Shown: positions 1 to 6,293 of the stretch, piece after piece
Layout of the letters: every line of letters starts with the position of its first letter
How positions within the stretch are numbered: the first letter of the stretch is position 1
Assembly (NCBI GenBank): GCA_902796465.1
Contig: CADBPK010000058.1
Span: 1 to 7,756 of the forward strand
DNA from: an uncultured Erysipelotrichaceae bacterium
Lineage (GTDB): Bacteria > Bacillota_I > Bacilli_A > Erysipelotrichales > Erysipelotrichaceae
Direction of reading: 5' to 3'
DNA length: 7,756 nt
The notes under the pieces: model-generated
The model's input: only the letters and a program-made list of their open reading frames with translations
What the model was told of the DNA's origin: nothing
Database searches by the model: none
Program-made: the position numbers and the translations under genes

Positions 1-677
1 GAATATCATGTAAACAAAAATAATCTGCGTAATGTCAGCTGAGCCGTACGCTCTCAACCAACTTACACAGATTAATTTACACTCTCCATATCAAGGGGAA
101 ATCACTGAGCCGGTTGACAATATAGTTAATCGTGATTTTCACGCAGACGCTCCCAATGAGAAGATGCTTACTGACATAACGGAGTTTTCTATCCCGGCTG
201 GCAAAGTATATTTGTCACCGATCGTAGACTGTTTTGATGGAATGGTATCCGCATGGACTGTCAGTACTTCGCCTGATTCCCATCTGGTTAATACAATGCT
301 TGATGATTATCATCTTAGCCTCGGTAATGAAATTAAACCGATGATACACAGCGATCGTGGCTGTCATTACAGGTGGCCCGGATGGATTGAAAGAATGAAA
401 AAATATGGATATACCAGGAGTATGTCCAAAAAAGGCTGCTCTCCGGACAACTCAGCCTGTGAGGGTTTCTTCGGCAGAATGAAAAATGAAATGTTCTATG
501 GAAGAGATTTTATGGGAGTGACGATTGCGCAATTCATTGAAATCATAAATAATTACATCAATTGGTACAACAACACCAGAATCAAGGAATCACTTGGTTA
601 CATGAGCCCTATGGAATACAGACAAAGGCTAGGGCTGGCATGAAGCATGCCGGTCCAAGAATTTGTCCGCACCCCCA
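1..677 (+). mobile_element. Right-hand part of an IS3-family insertion sequence
   Basis: The left end lies outside the window. The transposase reading frame ends at 643 and is followed by a short GC-rich tail. A plausible right terminal inverted repeat is the stretch TGTCCGCACCCCCA ending at 677, which fits the 5'-TG...CA-3' ends of IS3-family elements; its left partner is not visible. The exact boundary is therefore inferred, and the target-site duplication cannot be read. The element sits just downstream of the minus-strand operon, with its transposase converging on it. Confidence 0.6.
32..643 (+). pseudogene. IS3-family transposase (OrfB) with complete integrase core and missing N-terminus
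   Basis: This is the catalytic subunit that cuts and joins IS DNA. The 203-residue frame contains an rve integrase core with the DDE triad: D48 in LTDITEF, D108 in IHSDRG and E144 in SPDNSACEGFFG. The last two are separated by 35 residues, the IS3-family DD(35)E spacing. The C-terminus is complete and typical (NWYNNTRIKESLGYMSP, then MEYRQRLGLA). Full-length OrfB proteins are about 270-290 residues, so roughly 80 N-terminal residues (the HTH_21 region) are missing. The first 19 residues do not look like the family, the ATG has no Shine-Dalgarno sequence, and an in-frame TAA lies at 11-13. Either a frameshift or nonsense mutation has broken the gene, or the ATG is only the first Met after a damaged segment. 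M45 replaces the usual Trp of WLTDITEF. Most likely a decayed copy; the rest of the gene would lie left of the window. Confidence 0.75.
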
Positions 678-684
678 CCCAATT

Positions 685-718
685 GCCTGAAAAGTTCTGT
701 GCTTTTCAGGCTTGTTTT
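685..718 (+). terminator. Strong hairpin between the IS element and the operon
   Basis: Perfect 10-bp inverted repeat GCCTGAAAAG (685-694) and CTTTTCAGGC (702-711) with a 7-nt loop, followed on the plus strand by TTGTTTTAA. This fits a Rho-independent terminator for rightward transcription from the IS. On the minus strand the hairpin also follows the last operon gene (stop at 738-740), but there it is followed by AATTGGGTGGGGG and not a T tract. That GC-rich sequence belongs to the presumed IS end, so the element may have replaced the native U tract. Confidence 0.65.
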
Positions 719-737
719 AATATCCATTATGGGGAAT

Positions 738-1172
738 TTATAATCTGATGATGCTTTTAACAGTACGGATAATCCTTTGTTTTGTTAGAGTAATAATCCT
801 TAGAAAAGGGAGAATAGAACGATATGCATTGTCCGTCCGGGAATTACATTTTATTGTTTTGCCGTTTCTGATATAACTGTCTAAAATACCAATAATCTGG
901 GAAACATGAACGTTTTCATTTGTAAAGATATGGTCTCCTCTGATGATCAAATGATTACCATCAGTTTTTAAAACTCTGTGAAGAATTAAAGCATTATCTT
1001 TTATTCGTTTGTATAACACAACATCACCGGGATGAATCATCCCGGTATTTTTTGTAATCACAACCAGGTCTTTGTCCTGCCTGAGCATAGGATACATACT
1101 CTGGCCTTTGATCTTGTATACGATCTTTCCGTTTCGTTTCAATTCTTCTTCAATTGAGATAGGTTCACTCAT
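738..1172 (-). CDS. S24/S26-family serine peptidase (signal-peptidase-like)
   Basis: A 144-residue protein resembling the catalytic core of type I signal peptidases and LexA-type peptidases. S25 in KGQSMYPML is the expected nucleophile. GDVVLYKR (49-56), LILHRV (62-67) and IRGDH (77-81) match the conserved boxes around the general base and the GD turn. The base position is His (H65) where bacterial Lep enzymes have Lys, as in the SipW/ER-type Ser-His enzymes. There is no clear N-terminal membrane helix; residues 120-144 form a basic, moderately hydrophobic tail that could bind membranes. The start has AGGAAGAG upstream at good spacing, 21 bp after the kinase stop, so it is the last gene of the operon within the window. 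From its position beside a PqqD-like protein and an exporter, it may cleave the leader of an exported peptide. That role is inference; the family assignment is well supported. Confidence 0.8.
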   Translation of the reverse strand: MSEPISIEEELKRNGKIVYKIKGQSMYPMLRQDKDLVVITKNTGMIHPGDVVLYKRIKDNALILHRVLKTDGNHLIIRGDHIFTNENVHVSQIIGILDSYIRNGKTIKCNSRTDNAYRSILPFLRIITLTKQRIIRTVKSIIRL

Positions 1173-1193
1173 AATGACTCTTCCTAATAGTTT

Positions 1194-1937
1194 TTATAAA
1201 AGGATTTTACTGCTGAAAATAGAAGAACAGGCTTGTTCTGCTGACTCTGTTTCGGTATTGCAATGAATTTTATAGAAGTTTACCATTGAAGATAATTGGT
1301 TCAGGAGATCAAGTTCTTTCTGATAATGGTCTTGATCATTGGAAATATAGGTTTGCTGAATGAGGTAAGGAAAGAAATCAGATGCTGTTACTTCCTGTGT
1401 ATAGTTTTGTTCATCGCGGATAATGGCACATACCGCTCTGATCTTTACAGAGGTATTGGTATACCATTTTTCTTTTCCGGACCATGGTGTTCCGTATACA
1501 TACGCACCCTGACCAGTCATTTTCACTAATGGTTTGTCTCCGTTGACAACAGTAACTTTGTCCGGAAATCGTTTCATCCAGTTCTGTGTGTGCGTTGATT
1601 TTCCTGTTCCGCTTTTGGCGAGAAATAATATTCCGTCATTTTCATAGGCAATTGCGGATGCGTGTATCAGCAGTATTTCTTCCTGTATAAGCAATTCTGC
1701 TGTTTTTCTGTACAGAGCCAGTATGGCAAGTGAGTTTTCTGTTGCTCTTTTTCCAGTATTCATCATTCTTTCATGATCAACATCTTCTTTCCGAATCTCA
1801 AGGGTATAAGTGACTTTTTGATCAGTCAGGAATTCATGCAGGAATTCAGAAAAGAGATCATCATAATCACTGATGATCCTGATCGGCACATCTGCGAGTA
1901 AAACAAGAACTCCTTGTTTATGATTGATTTCTGTCAT
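1194..1937 (-). CDS. HPr-kinase-like P-loop kinase
   Basis: A 247-residue protein related to the C-terminal kinase domain of HPr kinase/phosphorylase. LLIHASAIAYE (89-99) precedes a Walker A loop AKSGTGKST (107-115; K113 and S114 bind phosphate). NGDKP (132-136) corresponds to the metal-binding acidic motif, and GTPWSGK (149-155) is typical of HprK-related kinases in peptide clusters. The N-terminal half of true HprK is missing, so it is not the carbon-catabolite regulator. In paeninodin-type lasso clusters the equivalent enzyme phosphorylates the C-terminal Ser of the precursor peptide. A kinase acting on a peptide or small hydroxylated substrate is the best guess here. AAGGGA lies about 9 nt before the ATG, and the gap to the upstream gene is 37 bp, consistent with one operon. 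An alternative is a member of the HprK-related kinase/PqqD systems that act outside RiPP pathways. Confidence 0.8.
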   Translation of the reverse strand: MTEINHKQGVLVLLADVPIRIISDYDDLFSEFLHEFLTDQKVTYTLEIRKEDVDHERMMNTGKRATENSLAILALYRKTAELLIQEEILLIHASAIAYENDGILFLAKSGTGKSTHTQNWMKRFPDKVTVVNGDKPLVKMTGQGAYVYGTPWSGKEKWYTNTSVKIRAVCAIIRDEQNYTQEVTASDFFPYLIQQTYISNDQDHYQKELDLLNQLSSMVNFYKIHCNTETESAEQACSSIFSSKILL

Positions 1938-1974
1938 AATAGTTTTCCCTTTGGAAATTGGATTTCAGATAACT

Positions 1975-3132
1975 TCATCTTTTCCCTTTTAAACGGTTTA
2001 TAAATATTTTAATCTCATTCCTGACTCTTGAAGAACTCTGTGTTGATCTTTGTATCCACCTATATACCCAGGCACCCGGAAGGAATACCGGATACTGTTT
2101 CAGTATAGGGTAAATATTCTGCATCACTTTCGGCGATGGGAAGATACGGTTGAAAGCATACATGAAATGTGCCTTTTTTTCGGAATCATATTTATTTTCA
2201 AATTGCTCGATCCAGTGACTGACTCCATTAGACTGGGTACCATAGACACCTGAGGAAAAAACATAATCCTGCATTTCCGTTAATTCCGGAGATAATGGTT
2301 TCTCTTCATACCATGCATCGACAAGCTGCTCTGCGTTTTTGCAGAAATCATACAGGCTAGTTTTGCGCAAAGTCTGATAAACCATTTCTCTGTCGATCGT
2401 ATGCTTTTGATGAAATATCAATATATCCGTCATTTGACGGATACCGGTACCGGAACTGTAATAATGCTTTGCCAGGTGAATGATCAGGAAGAGATAGAAA
2501 TCTTCCCATGAAAAAGAGTAAATATGCGGCAGGTCTGTAGGGATGGCGTATTTCCATGGATCACGAAGAAGTTTTATTGATTTATCTATTGTTTCAAATC
2601 GTTTAATACGTTCTTCATCCAGCAAAGACATATGCATCTCGACATGAACGAAAGGATCTTTTACATAAATATCATGTATTGGAGCGTGATATTTCCCGGT
2701 CTTATACCCGATGCTTTCCATTAATTCTCTGACCTTTTTTTCGTCTTCTCTCCGGATCAGGATATCCAGGTCTGCCATTTCCCTGTATTCCGGTTTCGGA
2801 TACATTTCTTTCAGCAGGCATCCTTTTAAAGGCAGGCAGTCAATGCCATTCTCTGAAAAGGCATGAATGATACGGTCTCTTTCGGAAAGCTGTACGGCTG
2901 ACTGAGCGGAGGATATCGCTCTTTGCTTGTTCCATTTAACAAGCAATTCTTCATCGGGCTGGTTCTGCAGTTTTTCGATGGCATATAAACACATATTCCG
3001 GATGTGATGCTTTTTGGCCATTTTGTAAACATCTTCAAAGGAGATTCCTTCCGGCAGTTCAGGAGGATCTGTTTCTGTCAGCAGTGCCCGGATCAGTTTG
3101 ATGATATACTCACATGTTTTGGCTTGATCCAT
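1975..3132 (-). CDS. Nucleotidyltransferase family protein (NTP_transf_5 type)
   Basis: A 385-residue protein with the signature of the uncharacterised nucleotidyltransferase family found in lasso and related clusters. LPLKGCLLKEMYPKPEYR (100-117) is followed by the paired metal-binding aspartates in MADLDILI (D121, D123) and a third carboxylate in HVEMHMSL (E165). The rest is mostly helical, with a basic C-terminus (ending NRLKGKR). It is probably cytosolic. In related clusters this gene accompanies the HPr-like kinase, and its product is thought to extend or modify the phosphorylated peptide; the donor substrate here is unknown. The ATG lies inside the end of the ABC transporter gene (23-bp overlap), which indicates translational coupling. 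The length is usual for the family and the active-site residues are intact. Confidence 0.8.
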   Translation of the reverse strand: MDQAKTCEYIIKLIRALLTETDPPELPEGISFEDVYKMAKKHHIRNMCLYAIEKLQNQPDEELLVKWNKQRAISSAQSAVQLSERDRIIHAFSENGIDCLPLKGCLLKEMYPKPEYREMADLDILIRREDEKKVRELMESIGYKTGKYHAPIHDIYVKDPFVHVEMHMSLLDEERIKRFETIDKSIKLLRDPWKYAIPTDLPHIYSFSWEDFYLFLIIHLAKHYYSSGTGIRQMTDILIFHQKHTIDREMVYQTLRKTSLYDFCKNAEQLVDAWYEEKPLSPELTEMQDYVFSSGVYGTQSNGVSHWIEQFENKYDSEKKAHFMYAFNRIFPSPKVMQNIYPILKQYPVFLPGAWVYRWIQRSTQSSSRVRNEIKIFINRLKGKR

Positions 3133-4762
3133 ATGATTCCTCCCTGACTGTTCCGTTTTCCAGAATAAGATGAAGATTACAAATGTTTAAACCTGCTTTT
3201 CTGTGGGTTACGATGATGACTGTTTTATTGTGCATATCTTTAATATTTGTTAATACTCTTGCCTCAGTTTCCTCATCCAGTGCAGATGTTGCCTCATCCA
3301 GCAGGAGTACGGGGGCGTCGTGATATATTGCCCGGGCAATTGCGATTCTTTGAATCTGCCCGACCGACAGACCGCCGCCGTTTTCGGACAGTCTTGTATG
3401 TATGCCGTCCGGAAGTTCATTGATGAACGCTTCCGCATCAGCTGTGCGGATCGCCTGTATCAGTTTTTGCTCATCGTGCACGGTATTCCATGTGATGTTT
3501 TCTGCGATCGTACCGGAGAAGAGAGCGTTGTTCTGGGGCACATAGGCTAAAAGTCGGCGTCCGGAAATCTCTTTTCCCGACTTTTTCTGATCAAATAGTA
3601 TTTCTCCCGAAACGGGATTATATATGCCCATAAGCAGAAGGAAGACAGTACTTTTTCCTGCGCCTGACATACCTGTAAGGGCAACGATATCATTTTTGGA
3701 CATTTCAAAACTGGCATGGTCCAGGACCATATCTCTGTCATATTGAAAACAGACATCATGAAAAGAGATCTTTCCAAAATCATGAATATCAGGCAGAGCA
3801 TGCGGATCATCTTTGAAATGATCTGCTTCCATCACACGTTCTGTGCTTCCGAGGACTTCATAAATCCTTGAAAATACACCAGACAGTCGGGCAACCGGTG
3901 TCTGGATCTGGTTGACCAGCTGCAGGACAGCCATCAGTGTTCCATAAGTGGTTACACCGGAAAGAAGGTTTTTCCCTCCCCAGATCAATGCAAGAACATA
4001 TCCAAGACGGAAAGTTAAGGAGAATGCTGAATTTGCCGCAATGGAATACTGTCTTCTTTTCAGACTGGCGCTGATCAGTTCCTGATGGTTGTTTTCCGAG
4101 CGTTTCAGCATATGCTCAGAGGCGTCAAATGATTTGATGACCAGTATGTTTTCTGACATTTCCTGCAGGAAGGAATGAACGGTATCTTCTTTCTGCTGGG
4201 AGATCTTATGGAGCGTTTTCATTTTTCTGCGCAGAATACTGATCACGAATATCATGCAGACACCGGCGCACAGATAGATCACCGCAAATACCGGTTCCAG
4301 AAACAGCAATGCACCGCATGCCAGTAACAGGCGTGCCAGCATTCCCAGGGAACCGGGCAGAATCTTTGCGCATCCTGACGCTATGATCTGGATATCGGAA
4401 AACATCCTGTTCATCCATTCACCGCTCTGATATATGATGACCTGTGCGTAATCCTTCGTCAGGATATTTCTCATCAGATGCAGCCGCATATCTTTTGTGA
4501 TGTGATTACATACATATTCATCCAGATATTTCAGGAATGCATTCAGGCAATACTGAACAAGGACGATCACGATGAGTCCGACACTGTATGTCATGAACAG
4601 GCTTGCAGAAACAGAGGCAGAATCGATTACTTTTTTTGTATATAACGCAAAAAAGACGCTCAGCAGGGAGATACAGATATCTCCGATGATCAGAAACAGT
4701 ATTCTGATGTGCTGAGGTTTAGTCTGATTCCATAACCATTTGTATTCTGTCTTGTCAGTCAT
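3110..4762 (-). CDS. ABC exporter, fused membrane and ATPase domains
   Basis: A 550-residue half-transporter expected to work as a homodimer in the cytoplasmic membrane. Residues about 18-300 form the transmembrane domain, with hydrophobic segments near 21-42, 56-77, 135-160 and 160-177, and a further pair around 240-285. The ATPase domain follows: Walker A GMSGAGKST (364-372), Q-loop YVPQ (Q410), signature LSVGQ (465-469), Walker B VLLLDE (485-490), D-loop SALD and H-loop H520. The signature has Val where LSGGQ has its first Gly, a mild deviation. There is no N-terminal C39 peptidase domain, so it cannot cut a leader itself, unlike PCAT bacteriocin exporters. In context it probably exports the product of the operon. 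It starts 26 bp after the PqqD-like gene. No Shine-Dalgarno sequence is visible before the ATG; the leader instead contains CTCCTC, so translation may depend on ribosomes arriving from the upstream gene. Confidence 0.9.
   Translation of the reverse strand: MTDKTEYKWLWNQTKPQHIRILFLIIGDICISLLSVFFALYTKKVIDSASVSASLFMTYSVGLIVIVLVQYCLNAFLKYLDEYVCNHITKDMRLHLMRNILTKDYAQVIIYQSGEWMNRMFSDIQIIASGCAKILPGSLGMLARLLLACGALLFLEPVFAVIYLCAGVCMIFVISILRRKMKTLHKISQQKEDTVHSFLQEMSENILVIKSFDASEHMLKRSENNHQELISASLKRRQYSIAANSAFSLTFRLGYVLALIWGGKNLLSGVTTYGTLMAVLQLVNQIQTPVARLSGVFSRIYEVLGSTERVMEADHFKDDPHALPDIHDFGKISFHDVCFQYDRDMVLDHASFEMSKNDIVALTGMSGAGKSTVFLLLMGIYNPVSGEILFDQKKSGKEISGRRLLAYVPQNNALFSGTIAENITWNTVHDEQKLIQAIRTADAEAFINELPDGIHTRLSENGGGLSVGQIQRIAIARAIYHDAPVLLLDEATSALDEETEARVLTNIKDMHNKTVIIVTHRKAGLNICNLHLILENGTVREESYGSSQNM
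3133..3144 (-). promoter_or_regulatory. Ribosome binding site of the nucleotidyltransferase gene, inside the ABC gene
   Basis: On the minus strand GGGAGGAA (complement of 3137-3144) lies 6 nt before the ATG at 3132, within the last codons of the ABC transporter gene. It is a near-perfect Shine-Dalgarno sequence. It fixes the start of the nucleotidyltransferase and supports the overlap being genuine. Confidence 0.8.
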
Positions 4763-4788
4763 ACATTTTTACGAATTCAGAAGAGGAG

Positions 4789-5055
4789 TTAATCTTCTTC
4801 AACTGCTCCGATGGATCTGAGGGTGGAAATGACCTTTTCCACATCTTTTCTTGCGGTCGCTTCACTGACATCATATGTCTTCAGCATTTCCTGAATAATT
4901 GCTTCTTCTGTCGTTTTGTTTTTCAGCATACCGACAATAAAAGCACCGGTTGAATTCATTTTTACAATACTGTTAAACTTCTGTTCTCCAAATGGAATAA
5001 TGTAGCTTTCATCTTCGTTTGTATGGGTGATAAAGTCTTTCTTTAACTGGATCAT
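4789..5055 (-). CDS. PqqD-like peptide-binding protein (RRE domain)
   Basis: A small 88-residue protein of normal PqqD length. The N-terminal half is beta-rich (residues 1-33). It is followed by the hallmark MNSTGAFIVGML (33-44), which corresponds to the LNxTGxxIWxLL motif of the family, and then by helical segments (KTTEEAIIQEML and SEATARKDVEKVISTL). PqqD-like domains are RiPP recognition elements that hold the leader peptide of a precursor and present it to modifying enzymes; in lasso clusters the stand-alone version is called B1. It is the first gene of the five-gene minus-strand operon. CAGGAG (GGAG, complement of 5067-5070) lies 11 nt before the ATG, slightly long but the best site. No precursor peptide gene is obvious next to it, so its partner is unknown. 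Confidence 0.85.
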   Translation of the reverse strand: MIQLKKDFITHTNEDESYIIPFGEQKFNSIVKMNSTGAFIVGMLKNKTTEEAIIQEMLKTYDVSEATARKDVEKVISTLRSIGAVEED

Positions 5056-5087
5056 ATGAATATTTACTCCTGTTGTCCGTGCAATTA

Positions 5088-5116
5088 ATTATACTTGGGA
5101 AATGAAGGTTTGTTTT
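5088..5116 (-). promoter_or_regulatory. Candidate promoter of the PqqD/ABC/kinase operon
   Basis: On the minus strand a perfect TATAAT (complement of 5088-5093) lies about 33 bp before the PqqD-like start, giving a short leader that includes the GGAG site. The -35 region at 17-bp spacing reads AAAACA (complement of 5111-5116), only three matches to TTGACA. The -10 box is good but the promoter as a whole is tentative and may need an activator. Confidence 0.45.
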
Positions 5117-5286
5117 TTTATAGAACGCAATAAAGGGCTCTTGTGCGCTTAATGTACAATGATGCCGCAAAACAGTGTTGATAAAGCATTATGAGCAGAA
5201 TGAATCAAAAGATTATTTGGAAAGTACATGAAAACACGATTTGCGCAAAGAAGTGAGAATTATTTATTTCCATAAAAACAAAAGTA

Positions 5287-5315
5287 TTGCGAAGGGACAA
5301 TATCAATATCATAAT
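5287..5315 (+). promoter_or_regulatory. Candidate promoter of nagB
   Basis: TTGCGA (5287-5292) and CATAAT (5310-5315) are separated by exactly 17 bp and match the sigma-A consensus at 4/6 and 5/6 positions. Transcription would start near 5322, giving a leader of about 32 nt that contains AAAGGAG at 5339-5345, 8 nt before the nagB ATG. Confidence 0.5.
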
Positions 5316-5353
5316 ATTTCCAGAAAGTTCATATAAGAAAAGGAGAAAAACAT

Positions 5354-6145
5354 ATGAGAGTAGTAATTCAGGACAACTACGAAAAAATGTGTGAATGGGC
5401 TGCGAACTATATCGCAGACAAGATCAATTCTCACAAGGAAGAAAGACCGTTTGTTCTGGGTCTGCCGACAGGATCTTCCCCTCTAGGAGTATATAAGAGA
5501 CTGATCGAAAAGAATCAGAAAGGCGAACTGTCCTTTGCGAATGTCGTTACTTTCAACATGGATGAATACCTGGGACTCCCGAAAGAACATGATCAGAGCT
5601 ACTGGTATTTCATGCACGACAACTTCTTCAACCATCTGACAGATATGAAAGCAGAGAACATCAACATTCTCAACGGCATGACCGATGACCCGGCCGGTGA
5701 ATGTGCGCGTTATGAAGAAAAGATCGCTTCCTACGGCGGCATCGATCTCTTCATGGGCGGTATCGGTGTTGACGGCCATCTGGCATTCAATGAACCATAT
5801 ACATCCCTGTCTTCCAGAACAGGCGAACGTATCCTGACAACAGATACAAGAATCGTAAACAGCCGCTTCTTCGGCAACGATCCGGAAAAAGTACCGGCAA
5901 AGGCATTATCCGTTGGTATCGGAACAGTAACGGATTCCAAGGAAGTTCTGGTTCTCATCAGCGGCCACAACAAGGCAAGAGCGCTTGCGGCAACCGTTGA
6001 AGGTGCTGTATCCCAGAAATGGACATGTTCTGCGCTTCAGCTGCACAACGGTGCGATCATAGCTTGTGATGAAGCAGCCTGCGGAGAACTGATGGTAGAT
6101 ACTTATAAATACTTCCTGGATATTGAAAAGAACGAAAGACTGTAA
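5354..6145 (+). CDS. nagB: Glucosamine-6-phosphate deaminase
   Basis: This cytosolic enzyme converts glucosamine-6-phosphate to fructose-6-phosphate and ammonia, feeding amino sugars (GlcNAc, sialic acid, wall fragments) into glycolysis. The 263-residue protein is collinear over its whole length with E. coli NagB (266 residues). Phosphate-binding GLPTGSSP lies at 36-43, and the acid/base Asp is D70 in FNMDEYLGLPKEH. The catalytic D140, H142 and E147 lie in GGIGVDGHLAFNEP, followed by SLSSRTGERI, VGIGTVTDS and VLISGHNKA. Nothing essential is missing. The start is fixed by AAAGGAG at 8-nt spacing. No nagA or PTS gene is adjacent; it appears monocistronic, bounded by a promoter and a terminator. 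The allosteric status cannot be judged from sequence alone. Confidence 0.97.
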   Translation: MRVVIQDNYEKMCEWAANYIADKINSHKEERPFVLGLPTGSSPLGVYKRLIEKNQKGELSFANVVTFNMDEYLGLPKEHDQSYWYFMHDNFFNHLTDMKAENINILNGMTDDPAGECARYEEKIASYGGIDLFMGGIGVDGHLAFNEPYTSLSSRTGERILTTDTRIVNSRFFGNDPEKVPAKALSVGIGTVTDSKEVLVLISGHNKARALAATVEGAVSQKWTCSALQLHNGAIIACDEAACGELMVDTYKYFLDIEKNERL

Positions 6146-6193
6146 AGACTGCGGGTTATTTCTTTTCAGCTAAATTACCAACAATATAAGAAG

Positions 6194-6226
6194 AAAAGGA
6201 AATATCAGAGATGGTATTTCCTTTTT
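6194..6226 (+). terminator. Rho-independent terminator after nagB
   Basis: A 13-bp stem (6194-6206 with 6213-6225, one G-T pair) with a 6-nt loop AGAGAT ends in TTTTT at 6222-6226. The lower stem is A-rich on the left and T-rich on the right, so it could also act on the minus strand. It separates nagB from the CHAP gene. Confidence 0.8.
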
Positions 6227-6269
6227 CATCACATAATTTCACACGAATCCAATTAAGGGAAACATAGAA

Positions 6270-6293
6270 ATGTATGATATTATTTACCCATGA
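6270..6293 (+). CDS. Possible 7-codon leader peptide upstream of the CHAP gene
   Basis: ATG at 6270 opens a frame encoding MYDIIYP that stops at TGA 6291-6293, overlapping the ATG of the CHAP gene (6290) in an ATGA arrangement. A good Shine-Dalgarno AAGGGA (6255-6260) lies 9 nt before this small frame, whereas the CHAP start has none of its own at normal spacing. The arrangement suggests that the CHAP gene is translated by termination and re-initiation. The frame is very short and could be chance. Confidence 0.4.
   Translation: MYDIIYP

Larger units (their letters stand above)
5056..5353. other. Divergent intergenic region between the operon and nagB
   Basis: This 298-bp AT-rich stretch separates two divergent transcription units. 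It holds a candidate promoter for each (described separately), a 10-bp palindrome TTTGCGCAAA at 5240-5249, and no convincing gene. The longest small frames are about 36 codons on the minus strand and 21 on the plus strand, both without a good ribosome binding site. No riboswitch, RNA gene or clear operator was recognised. Confidence 0.6.

Noticed and set aside
629..727. Minus-strand 32-codon frame starting 10 bp after the peptidase gene (MDIKTSLKSTELFRQLGGG...), a possible precursor peptide
   Set aside because: It has no Shine-Dalgarno sequence, runs through the perfect hairpin at 685-711, and its second half is the presumed IS end and transposase tail. More likely chance, or at best the stub of a gene cut by the IS.
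1072..1529. Plus-strand frames opposite the peptidase and kinase genes
   Set aside because: Antisense to well-supported genes, low-complexity hydrophobic translations, no ribosome binding site or family match.
738..5055. Calling the operon a complete lasso peptide cluster
   Set aside because: No asparagine-synthetase-like cyclase, no B2 protease and no precursor are present in the window, so only the accessory-gene resemblance can be claimed.
5191..5256. Plus-strand 21-codon frame beginning MSRMNQK in the divergent spacer
   Set aside because: Too short, and no ribosome binding site before its ATG.
5101..5300. Catabolite-repression (cre) or NagR/DasR-type operator near nagB
   Set aside because: Several AT-rich half matches were examined but none fits a 14-16 bp operator well enough to call.
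5203..5313. Minus-strand frame of about 36 codons in the divergent spacer as a lasso or RiPP precursor
   Set aside because: No good ribosome binding site, no recognisable leader or core pattern, it overlaps the nagB promoter and lies upstream of the operon's best -10 box. Kept only as a point to check.
5483..5973. Long minus-strand open frames inside nagB
   Set aside because: They are antisense shadows of a strongly supported gene and resemble no family.
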